From positions 1 to 41,308 of the forward strand of contig CAMBEJ010000031.1 in the NCBI GenBank assembly GCA_945865375.1: a DNA stretch of 41,308 nucleotides, read 5' to 3'. Both the position numbers and the translations under genes were made by a program. Source of the DNA: Akkermansia muciniphila. GTDB taxonomy: Bacteria > Verrucomicrobiota > Verrucomicrobiia > Limisphaerales > F1-80-MAGS106. The notes beneath the pieces were generated by a model. It saw nothing but the letters and a program-made list of their open reading frames with translations. It did not search any database and was not told the origin of the DNA. The first letter of the stretch is position 1. The number at the start of each line of letters is the position of its first letter. Below, in pieces: positions 1-7,817 of this stretch.

Positions 1-135
1 GGCTGATTCAAGAAAACGGAGCGCTGGCTTCCAGCCGGCTTTGGTTCAACGATCCGTCGGTCGCGCAGCCAAGCCGATTGGAAATCGGCGCTCCGGCCCC
101 TCTGGCTGAGCATCCGCTGTTTTCTTGAATCAGCC
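1..135. repeat. Palindromic interspersed repeat with 17-bp terminal inverted repeats, abutting glmS
   Basis: The first 17 bases (GGCTGATTCAAGAAAAC) are the exact reverse complement of bases 119-135. Between them, 18-41 and 69-92 form a second imperfect inverted repeat (GGAGCGC…TTCCA…CGGCTT against AAGCCG…TGGAA…GCGCTCC), about 18 of 24 bases matching. The unit therefore looks like a folded, non-coding, MITE- or REP-like element. In the glmS reading frame it carries a TGA at 4-6, so it cannot be read through from upstream in that frame. An 18-base piece of the same terminus recurs at 10578-10595. The window begins exactly at the element's first terminal repeat, so it may be a contig edge. No transposase is visible. 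Confidence 0.75.
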
Positions 136-1251
136 CTGGACGCCGAGGCAGCTGAGCGCGGAGGGTTCGATCACTTCATGCTCAAGGAGATTTTTGAACA
201 ACCTAAAACGATCGAAAACGCACTCAGAGGACGCATCGACCTGGATGAATCGACTCCGAAATTCGGCGGTTTGAACATGTCGATTTCCGAGCTGAGATCC
301 GTGGATCGCATCGTGATCGCAGCCTGTGGCACGAGCTGGCACGCGGGGTTGATAGGGGAGTATCTGTTTGAGGAATTTGCCCACATCCGGACGGAGGTGG
401 ACTACGCGAGCGAATTTCGATACCGCAATCCGCCGCTCGACAAGAACCCGCTCGTCCTCGTGATCACCCAGTCCGGCGAGACGGCGGACACGCTGGCTGG
501 ATTGCGCGAGTCGAGGCGCCGCGGGCATAAGGTGCTTGCCCTGTGCAACGTCGTGGGCAGCACCATCGCGCGGGAGGCGGACGGCGGTATTTATCTTCAT
601 GCGGGCCCCGAGATTGGAGTCGCGTCCACGAAAGCGTTTACGTCACAGGTCGCTGTGCTGACCTTGTTCGCCCTGTTCATGGGCCGGATCCGGATGCTCT
701 CCAACCAGCGTGGTTCGCAGATGCTCCGTGCCCTTGAGGGCATTCCCGCGCAGGTCCAATCCATCCTGTCGCGCGATCTTGAGATCAAGGAAATCGCGCT
801 TCGATACGCTCATTGCGAGGACTTCTTCTTTCTTGGGCGTCAGTATAACTTCCCTGTTGCCTTGGAAGGGGCGCTCAAACTGAAAGAAATCTCCTACATC
901 CATGCCGAGGGCTACCCCTCGGCTGAGATGAAACACGGCCCCATCGCCATGATCGACGAGAAAACCCCTACCGTCTTTGTGATCCCTTCGGACGCGGTCT
1001 ACGAAAAGGCCTACAGCAATTTGGAAGAAATCAAGGCGCGCAAAGGGCCGGTGATCGCGATTGCCACAGAGGAGAACACGCGCATCCGAAGCAAAGCGGA
1101 CGATGTCATTTTCATCCCGCGCACCCTGGATCCGTTGTATCCTCTTTTGGCGGTCCTACCGTTGCAATTGCTGGCTTATCATATCGCTGTCGCCCGCGGA
1201 TGCGACGTCGATAAACCGCGCAACCTCGCCAAATCTGTCACCGTGGAGTAG
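136..1251 (+). CDS. glmS: Glutamine-fructose-6-phosphate aminotransferase, isomerase half only (5'-truncated)
   Basis: GlmS makes glucosamine-6-phosphate from fructose-6-phosphate and glutamine, the first step toward peptidoglycan and LPS amino sugars, in the cytoplasm. What is present is the linker plus both SIS domains. The frame is open from codon 136 and reads LDAEAAERGGFDHFMLKE, matching the GlmS linker (E. coli …DAAEKGGY…). Further GlmS motifs are the ACGTSWHAG loop, SQSGETADTLAGL, EIGVASTKAFTSQ, ALEGALKLKEISYIHAEGY and the invariant C-terminus DKPRNLAKSVTVE. The N-terminal glutaminase domain with its catalytic Cys (about 225 residues) is missing, because a palindromic repeat occupies the upstream bases. 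An ATG at 178 lies inside the conserved linker and is unlikely to be the real start. Either the gene is interrupted by the element or the window begins at an assembly break. Confidence 0.93.
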   Translation: MDAEAAERGGFDHFMLKEIFEQPKTIENALRGRIDLDESTPKFGGLNMSISELRSVDRIVIAACGTSWHAGLIGEYLFEEFAHIRTEVDYASEFRYRNPPLDKNPLVLVITQSGETADTLAGLRESRRRGHKVLALCNVVGSTIAREADGGIYLHAGPEIGVASTKAFTSQVAVLTLFALFMGRIRMLSNQRGSQMLRALEGIPAQVQSILSRDLEIKEIALRYAHCEDFFFLGRQYNFPVALEGALKLKEISYIHAEGYPSAEMKHGPIAMIDEKTPTVFVIPSDAVYEKAYSNLEEIKARKGPVIAIATEENTRIRSKADDVIFIPRTLDPLYPLLAVLPLQLLAYHIAVARGCDVDKPRNLAKSVTVE

Positions 1252-1532
1252 GGGCGTTGGGGCGGACTGAAACTGGCCGTAGGAGAACCACGGGATCTGG
1301 AACAATCTGGGGTGGCGACACCACTTGCACGCATCGATTTTTTGATTGCTGTGCCGCGATACTTTTGCTTAGGTGGATTCATGACCCATTTGTAAACCGT
1401 CGTTCTTGTGCGAAGACGCGCGAGTTTGCCGCATCTGCCGGATTGGATGGCTGGCGCAAGCTCGGCGGAAGCTTCCTTAGGGATGCGGGCAGGAGGGGTA
1501 GAATAAACCGCGAGTAACTCAACCAAATCCGT

Positions 1533-4442
1533 ATGCAACCAAAACAATTAAAGCGACTATTTATGCTGAGCGCCTGTGCGTTGAGCCTAGGTGGTGTCGA
1601 CATCAAGGCTGCGGCACCAGCCACCCCGCAGGGCTCCATCAACTACTACACCTTCGCGGGTGACCAGAGAGTGGCCATCCAAGCAGGAACAGCAGTGCCT
1701 GATGGCTCCTACTACCCGAAACGCGCTGAAGGCCCCTATAACGGTTTCCCCGCTCCAGACTCCGGCGACGACGAAGTGCCCCCTCCTGGAGATGTCCGCA
1801 ATAATTATAACATGGTCCTGAAGGGCTATTTCTATCCTCCCAAGACCGGGAAGCTCCAGTTGGCTATCGCAACGGACGATCCAGGCCAGTTGTATTTCAG
1901 CACGGACGAGAATCCCGCTAATAAGAAGCAGGTCGCCAGCGAATCACAGTGGAATCCGGTGCGCGCGTTCGGCGGCGGGGGTGATCCGAGCGCCCCAACT
2001 CGTCGAGCCGTGGTCAGCACTGGGGACGCGCCGGTTCCACGCCCTGAGAATTGGTCAGCCTTCATTAATGTGACAAAGGGAAAACCCTATTACATCGAGG
2101 GGGTTGGAACCGAGTTCGGCGGCGGTGACAACTTGGCAATCGCCTTCCGGTATGATGGTGATGCGGACTTTGCCGACAACGACAAGCCGATTGCGGGGCA
2201 GTACCTGTCGCCGTTTTCCATACCTGCCGCTCCGACCATTCTTGGCCAACCACGAGACGCGGCGGTTTACGCAGGGAGCACCGCCACTTTTTCCGTGGCG
2301 ATCGATGCGCCTCCGTCGGTTACGGTCACGAGTGTTAAATGGACCAAGAACGGCGCTGCCGTGGCGGACAGCGATAAGCTGACGATATCGGTCACGGCGG
2401 CGGTGGCGGATGATGGGGCCAAGTTCAAGGCGACTATCGTGACATCAGGTGGGACGCTGACGAGTAACGAGGCCACATTGTCGGTCTCCTCCTTCACGAG
2501 CGACTTCGCCCAGGGCGTTGTGAAGTTCGAAGCATGGAATAACATTGGTGGCACCTCGGTGAGCGGCCTCCTTGATGACGCGCACTACGCGGATCCAGCC
2601 GATGATGTCCGGGTTTTACCTGGGATCGATACCCCCAACGGTTTTGGGGACAATTACGGCGCGAGAGTGTCCGGTTTTATTATTCCAGCCGAGAGCGGAA
2701 GCTATGACTTCTTTATCCGCAGCGATGATGCTTCGCAATTCTTTCTGAGCAAGAGCGAGAAAGCCCCAGATCCTCTTACGGATGCCGTTGTTGCGGAGGA
2801 AACAGGTTGTTGCGATGCCTTTCATGAAGCCGGCAATGGCGACCTTGAAACCAGTCAAGCACCCATCGCTTTGGTGGCCGGTAACAAGTATGCGTTTGTG
2901 GCCTTCGTCAAAGAGGGTGGGGGCGGGGATTACCTCCAGGTAGCCATGAGGAAAGTGGGTGACGCGACTCCAGCAGGTTCGCTCAAGCCGATTTCAGGAA
3001 CTTTGATTGGCGCCAATGCGAGGCCCACCAAGGGCGAACCGCAGATCACCAAGCAACCGGTTTTGCCTGCCAAAATGGAGGAAGGCCAGTCCTGGAGCTT
3101 GTCCGTGGATGGAACGGTCACACCCGCCGGATACAATTACCCGGTCCTCGTGCAATGGCAAAAGAACGGTGCCAACATTCCGGGAGCCAATGCTAAAACC
3201 TACACCATTAAGGCGGTCGCCCCGGCCGACTCCGGGACCTATCGCGCGGTTCTGAGCGCCCCCAGCGGCAAATCGATAAACAGCGCAGATCTGGTGGCGG
3301 TTGTCATTGCCGACAAAGTTTCTCCGACGCTGGCGATTGCTCAAAAAACCTTCGCGAGCGACACAAAAGTTTCCGTGATTTTTTCGGAAGCGATTTCCGC
3401 CGCCAGTGCAAACACTGCCGGCAATTACAAGATCAACAATGGCATCACGGTGAGCGCCGCGAAGCTTACTTCCAACCCGAAAGTCGTCGAGCTCACGACC
3501 TCGACCGTCGCGAAGGGATCGAAGAATCAGTTGACCGTGAGCGGAGTGCAGGATGTGTTCAACAACACGATTGTCGCCAATTCGTCCATCGATATTGGGT
3601 TCCAGAAGGGGATCTATCTCGTCACGACTGACCCGGCTGAGGAAGGGGGGCCGCTCAACTTCGCTGGCGACAACGCTGTTAATCAGCATCTCCTCGATCG
3701 AGGATTCGACGTCTTTGTGATGCAAGGAGCACGCGTGCCGGAAGACGGATCCACCGCTATCGGCAGAGATCTCATCATCGAGACGTCCACCCTTGGCTCG
3801 GGCACTGTTGAAGTGGCGGGCATTGGAAAATTCCGAACCCTTGCTATTCCCGCCATGAATTGGGAAGCGTCGAGCACGGATGCCTTCGGCTTCATGGAGG
3901 CCAACGCCAGTCCCGGAACTACGGCTAGCCAAACGCAGGTGAATATTGTGGATCCCACTCACCAGCTAGCTGCAGGATTGCCCAAAGGACTGAACACAGT
4001 GACCACGGCAGAGACCTATTCGCAGGGTCAGCCAGTGGGGGCGCACATTGTTGCCACTCTTGCTAGCGATCCGTCACAGGCCGTCATCTTCTACTATGAC
4101 AAGGGTGAAAAGGGTGCCGCCGACTTCGTCATGCCGGCGCGGCGCGTGTTTTTCTTCTTTCAAGATAACACCGCCGCGGCTGCCAACGAAAGTGGATGGA
4201 AGTTATTCGATGCAGCGACGGATTGGTTGCTGGGAGTTCAGGCGTCTGAACCCGCCAAAGAGCAACCTGTGTTGAGCGTCAGCCGTGCTGGTGCCGCGTT
4301 GACAATCTCCTGGACCAACGGGGGCAAGCTGCAATCCGCCACCAATCTCAGTTCGCCCATAACATGGACAGACGAAGCAAGCGCCAGTCCCGCGACGGTG
4401 ACGCCGGGTGGAACAGTGAAATTCTATAGAGTCAGCAGGTAG
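1533..4442 (+). CDS. Large secreted PA14 / Ig-like multidomain protein
   Basis: A 969-residue exported protein of unknown function. Residues 1-28 are a signal peptide (MQPKQLKRLFMLSACALSLGG…). Next come a PA14-like module (about 30-230), an Ig-like domain (about 232-320, TILGQPRDAAVYAGSTATF), a second PA14-like module (about 322-490, RSDDASQFFLS), another Ig-like domain (about 499-589, GEPQITKQPV…WQKNGANIPG), and an SbsA/Big-type Ig domain (about 590-690). Residues 690-905 resemble a ThuA/GATase-like fold, though this match is weak. The last 60 residues form a C-terminal module ending WTDEASASP…KFYRVSR. Two other secreted proteins here carry a comparable ending. PA14 domains usually bind carbohydrate, so a role in polysaccharide binding at the cell surface is plausible. 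The ribosome binding site is weak. A strong terminator follows. Confidence 0.85.
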   Translation: MQPKQLKRLFMLSACALSLGGVDIKAAAPATPQGSINYYTFAGDQRVAIQAGTAVPDGSYYPKRAEGPYNGFPAPDSGDDEVPPPGDVRNNYNMVLKGYFYPPKTGKLQLAIATDDPGQLYFSTDENPANKKQVASESQWNPVRAFGGGGDPSAPTRRAVVSTGDAPVPRPENWSAFINVTKGKPYYIEGVGTEFGGGDNLAIAFRYDGDADFADNDKPIAGQYLSPFSIPAAPTILGQPRDAAVYAGSTATFSVAIDAPPSVTVTSVKWTKNGAAVADSDKLTISVTAAVADDGAKFKATIVTSGGTLTSNEATLSVSSFTSDFAQGVVKFEAWNNIGGTSVSGLLDDAHYADPADDVRVLPGIDTPNGFGDNYGARVSGFIIPAESGSYDFFIRSDDASQFFLSKSEKAPDPLTDAVVAEETGCCDAFHEAGNGDLETSQAPIALVAGNKYAFVAFVKEGGGGDYLQVAMRKVGDATPAGSLKPISGTLIGANARPTKGEPQITKQPVLPAKMEEGQSWSLSVDGTVTPAGYNYPVLVQWQKNGANIPGANAKTYTIKAVAPADSGTYRAVLSAPSGKSINSADLVAVVIADKVSPTLAIAQKTFASDTKVSVIFSEAISAASANTAGNYKINNGITVSAAKLTSNPKVVELTTSTVAKGSKNQLTVSGVQDVFNNTIVANSSIDIGFQKGIYLVTTDPAEEGGPLNFAGDNAVNQHLLDRGFDVFVMQGARVPEDGSTAIGRDLIIETSTLGSGTVEVAGIGKFRTLAIPAMNWEASSTDAFGFMEANASPGTTASQTQVNIVDPTHQLAAGLPKGLNTVTTAETYSQGQPVGAHIVATLASDPSQAVIFYYDKGEKGAADFVMPARRVFFFFQDNTAAAANESGWKLFDAATDWLLGVQASEPAKEQPVLSVSRAGAALTISWTNGGKLQSATNLSSPITWTDEASASPATVTPGGTVKFYRVSR

Positions 4443-4467
4443 GTCCGGACAGAGGCCAATAACATAA

Positions 4468-4498
4468 GGGCCGGGACTTTATTGTCCCGGCCCTTTTT
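4468..4498 (+). terminator. Rho-independent terminator after the PA14/Ig gene
   Basis: A perfect 10-bp GC-rich stem (GGGCCGGGAC / GTCCCGGCCC) with a 6-base loop TTTATT is followed directly by TTTTT. It lies 25 bases after the stop codon at 4442 and is the clearest intrinsic terminator in the window. The rest of the gap to 4742 shows no convincing gene or motif. Confidence 0.9.
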
Positions 4499-4742
4499 CA
4501 TTTCGACTGGCGTTGGGAACGACGAACTGTCTGTCGCGAAGGAGGATCTGTTTGTCCCCCGAGATCCCGTATGGGTAATCTAAGCGTGCCGCACGTCACC
4601 GCGTTGACAACGTTTTCGGCGACCGCAACCCGGTCTGCTCGTGCGTGGGGATGGAGAGTTACACCGCGTGACAATTCCGAGGAAGGCGGTACGGAAATCA
4701 GCCCAGAGTTGTGCGCCGGTGGCCGTGCGCACCAACCCCGGG

Positions 4743-5186
4743 CTAAGTGAACTCGCTCGGCCCTCGCGGGCGCTGAGGCGCAATTTCTGCGAGGCCCAAC
4801 ATGATGCCTTCTATTGCTCGACGCTGCTTCTTGGTGGGCCGGCCCAGCCCATGCGGCACTTTTATCATAGGCGCTTCATGGATCAGTTTTACCCGCTCGT
4901 ATTCCTCCGCGGGGGTCAGGTCCTGGACGAAAATGGTTGATTGTCCTGGACTGACACGGTCCGGTGTCAGTTTGAGCACTCGAACCGTTTTTCTGAGCTG
5001 GCCTTGTCGTGTTGAGATCACCTGCCCGGGCCGGACTTCGCGAGAGGCTTTCGCTTCGTGGCCGTCTATTTGGACGTGTCCTCCCCGGCAAGCCTCCGTA
5101 GCGAGCGGTCGGGTCTTGAAAAGACGGACTGCCCAAAGCCACTTGTCCAGACGCACCGACTGGAGGCTTTCATTCAAATCTGTCAT
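4743..5186 (-). CDS. hslR: S4-domain RNA-binding protein, HslR / Hsp15 family
   Basis: A 147-residue cytoplasmic protein. The S4 RNA-binding domain fills residues 10-70: VRLDKWLWAVRLFKTR, then ATEACRGGHVQIDG and KASREVRPGQVI, which are classic HslR motifs. The basic tail (GRPTKKQRRAIEGIM) is also typical. In E. coli, Hsp15 binds stalled 50S subunits that carry a nascent chain and helps recycle them. Length matches the family (about 130-150 residues). It lies 44 bases downstream of the DUF1549 gene on the same strand, so it may be its distal partner in a transcript, although no functional link is evident. The ATG at 5186 is the natural start, because the domain begins about ten residues later. 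Confidence 0.88.
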   Translation of the reverse strand: MTDLNESLQSVRLDKWLWAVRLFKTRPLATEACRGGHVQIDGHEAKASREVRPGQVISTRQGQLRKTVRVLKLTPDRVSPGQSTIFVQDLTPAEEYERVKLIHEAPMIKVPHGLGRPTKKQRRAIEGIMLGLAEIAPQRPRGPSEFT

Positions 5187-5230
5187 GCGTCATCGATAAA
5201 GAGTGGAGCGGGACTCGAAGCCGAATGAGT

Positions 5231-7786
5231 TCAGTCCACGAAGAACGTTTCATTTGAGATGAGCAAAGCTTGAGCGAGCTGTTGCCAGGGGACATCTTGT
5301 GGGTTCTTGAGATCGGTCTCTGGAGTGCCCGATGGTCCCGATGCCAGTTGAAGTCCGCTCAGAAAAGCGCGCGCAATCTGGAGTTCTTCGGCGTCGGGGG
5401 CTCGTTGATAGATGATCCTGTAGAGAGCTCCCACCTTCTTCTCGGGGTCTGTTTCCTTGCGGATCTCGGCGCGGGCCAGAACCGATTTTGATTGCTCAGC
5501 CAGGAATGGATTGTTGAGCAGATACAAGGCCTGTTGTGGAACGGTGGTGGAGAACCTTTGGGCGCTGGAAGTGTCGGGGTTCGCAAAATCGAAAGTCCTA
5601 AAAAGGCCAGGGAGGTTCTGTCGATCAATAAATCCATACACCGTTCTTCGCCTCGATTCGGCGGAGGTGGCGATGTCCTGGGCGTGGCCACCCTTGGTGA
5701 GATCCAGGCGTCCCGAGATGGCGAGCAGCGAATCCCGGCCTGACTCAAAATCCAGGCGTTTCCGGTTCATGCGCCAGTATTCCGTGTTCGTGGGGTCGAT
5801 CGCGACGTTATGAGGTTCCTCCGCGCTCGACTGGCGATAGGTGTGCGACAACATAATCAGCCGCTGCAGGCTTTTCACAGACCAGCCGTCTTCCATGAAT
5901 CGGGCAGCGAGATAATCCAGCAGATCGGGGTGCGAAGGCGGATCGCTACGGAGGCCGAAATCACTCGGGGTCCCCACCAACGGCGTTCCAAAATGATGCA
6001 TCCAAACCCGGTTGACGAAGACTCTTGCGGTCAGGGGATTGTTCCGGTTCGCGATGGATTGAGCGAGCTCCAGACGGCCTCCTCCTTTTGAAAAAGGCTG
6101 GCGGTTAGAGCCGGACAAAAAACCCAGAAACTGGCGCGGAACAGACTCGCCTGAATTTCCCGGGTTGCCGCGAATAAAAACGTGCGGGCTGTGGGGCGTC
6201 GTGTTTTCCACGAGAGCCATCGCCCTCGGCGGAGCTCCGGGATGGGTGGCGTCCAGTTCATCCAGTTTTCGCTGCAACGCACGCACTTTTTGCGCTGTCG
6301 GCACATCGAACAACCGTCGGACCTCCCCCAAAGAGACGATCGCGGGTGAGCCATCCCCGTATAGAAGCTGCCGCACGGATTCCAGGGAGGATTCCAGGAG
6401 GGTTTTAGGTTCCTGGCCGGGCGGGCTCGTTTTCAACAGTTTCTGCCACGCCTCATCGGTGTCCTTGCATACTGTGTTGATGGATCCAGCCACATCCTGA
6501 AGCGAGCCAGGCGGTTTGTCGGCGAAGGACTTGAGGATCGCCGCGTCCGGGGATGAGGCGTTGGTGGACACGGCCGCGTTGCGCCATGCTGTTGTGAGGG
6601 CTTGAGCCCTCGCCGCAAAGTCGTTTGTGCCAAGCGCCGCGAACGCAAGCCAATGGGCAACGACGACGCGGTTGGTCCAGGCGGGATCTTTCAACCGCTG
6701 GCCCCACTGCCCCGCGATGCCGGGGTCCAGCTTGTTCTCCCGCGCTAGAGCCTCCGCTTTGCCTTGCCCTTCCGGAGCCGCCGCCCTGGATGCGACCATG
6801 AGATAATCGCCTGTTCGACGACGCACCTCCGCCACGGCTTCAGCGCTCTTGGTGGATCGAAAGTCCTCAAGCTCCGCGCCTCGTTTGGTTCGTTCCTCCA
6901 CGAACGCGGGATACTCGCGCGGTTCCGAACCTTTGCCAAGAAGGGGCTTCTCAGACGGCTCGGAGCTGCTCGCGAACACGCCGTAAAGCGAATAATAATC
7001 CTTGCTCGGGATGGGGTCGTACTTGTGATCATGGCACCGCGCGCATCCCAAAGTGACGCCCATTGTCCCGCGAAACACCACATCCATGCGGTCATCGATG
7101 ATGTCATGGATGTTGTTCAAGAACCGCCTGCCTAACGTCAGAAATCCCAGAGCCGCAAGGGGCTGCTTATCCTCGCCCAAATCGAGTTGATCAGCGGCGA
7201 TTTGTTCGATCAGAAAGCGATCGTAGGGGAGGTCCACATTGAAGGCGCGGATGACATAGTCGCGATAGGTGTAGGAGTAGGGATAACGCCGCTCCTCCTC
7301 GAAGACGTATCCTTTTGTGTCGGCGTAGCGGGCGATGTCGAGCCAGTAGCGTCCCCAGCGCTCACCGTACATCGGCGAGGCGAGCAGGCGGTCCACCAGG
7401 CGTCCGAAAGCACCAGGCGTCCGGTCTTGGGCAACTCTTTCGATTTCCTCGGCTGTGGGGGGAATCCCCAGGAGGTCCATGGTGGCTCGTCTTACCAAGG
7501 TTCGAACGTCCGCGTCCGGGGCGGCTGTCAACTCTCGCTGAAGCAGTTTTCGCTGCACGAACGCATCCACGGGATGCGCTGGAGCCCCTTGAAGCTTTTG
7601 GAGCGGCACGGCAGGTCTGACGACCGGCCGGAAAGCCCAGTGACTCGCATGCCCGGGACCGGCCTCAGCGGACGCTTGAGCCGCCGCGCCCGGCGCTTCC
7701 GCTCGCCCCGCCAAAGCACCGCCCGCCGCGACTAAAATCCCAAGCGTCATCGACCCTAACACCGAATTTAACTGATGCTGATTCAT
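5231..7786 (-). CDS. DUF1549/DUF1553 (PSD1-type) secreted protein
   Basis: About 851 residues. The N-terminus (MNQHQLNSVLGSMTLGILVAAGG…) is a signal peptide. DUF1549 spans about residues 60-270 and includes RRATMDLLGIPPTAEEIE, YGERWGRYWLDIARYADTKG and GCARCHDHKYDPIPSKDYY. The CARCH at about residue 247 is a CxxCH that could hold haem c. DUF1553 lies in the C-terminal half (RNNPLTARVFVNRVWMHHFG, LDYLAARFMEDGWSVKSLQRLI, SSAQRFSTTVPQQALYLLNNP). The family is abundant in Planctomycetes and Verrucomicrobia and has no proven biochemical role; it is often near sulfatases or glycan genes. Its usual DUF1501 partner is absent. I chose the ATG at 7786 over a TTG nine bases upstream because a GGAAA motif precedes it. 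The gene is 31 bases after the lamin-tail gene. Confidence 0.9.
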   Translation of the reverse strand: MNQHQLNSVLGSMTLGILVAAGGALAGRAEAPGAAAQASAEAGPGHASHWAFRPVVRPAVPLQKLQGAPAHPVDAFVQRKLLQRELTAAPDADVRTLVRRATMDLLGIPPTAEEIERVAQDRTPGAFGRLVDRLLASPMYGERWGRYWLDIARYADTKGYVFEEERRYPYSYTYRDYVIRAFNVDLPYDRFLIEQIAADQLDLGEDKQPLAALGFLTLGRRFLNNIHDIIDDRMDVVFRGTMGVTLGCARCHDHKYDPIPSKDYYSLYGVFASSSEPSEKPLLGKGSEPREYPAFVEERTKRGAELEDFRSTKSAEAVAEVRRRTGDYLMVASRAAAPEGQGKAEALARENKLDPGIAGQWGQRLKDPAWTNRVVVAHWLAFAALGTNDFAARAQALTTAWRNAAVSTNASSPDAAILKSFADKPPGSLQDVAGSINTVCKDTDEAWQKLLKTSPPGQEPKTLLESSLESVRQLLYGDGSPAIVSLGEVRRLFDVPTAQKVRALQRKLDELDATHPGAPPRAMALVENTTPHSPHVFIRGNPGNSGESVPRQFLGFLSGSNRQPFSKGGGRLELAQSIANRNNPLTARVFVNRVWMHHFGTPLVGTPSDFGLRSDPPSHPDLLDYLAARFMEDGWSVKSLQRLIMLSHTYRQSSAEEPHNVAIDPTNTEYWRMNRKRLDFESGRDSLLAISGRLDLTKGGHAQDIATSAESRRRTVYGFIDRQNLPGLFRTFDFANPDTSSAQRFSTTVPQQALYLLNNPFLAEQSKSVLARAEIRKETDPEKKVGALYRIIYQRAPDAEELQIARAFLSGLQLASGPSGTPETDLKNPQDVPWQQLAQALLISNETFFVD

Positions 7787-7817
7787 GGTTTCCAATCTGT
7801 CGTGCTTCGCCGACTTC

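Noticed and set aside
1252-1532. Possible riboswitch or small RNA gene between glmS and the PA14 protein
   Set aside because: Only short weak hairpins (such as GGTG-GCGA-CACC) are seen; nothing matches a known riboswitch or tRNA.
2994-3962. A 322-codon minus-strand frame
   Set aside because: It is antisense to the PA14/Ig protein, which has a signal peptide and clear domains.
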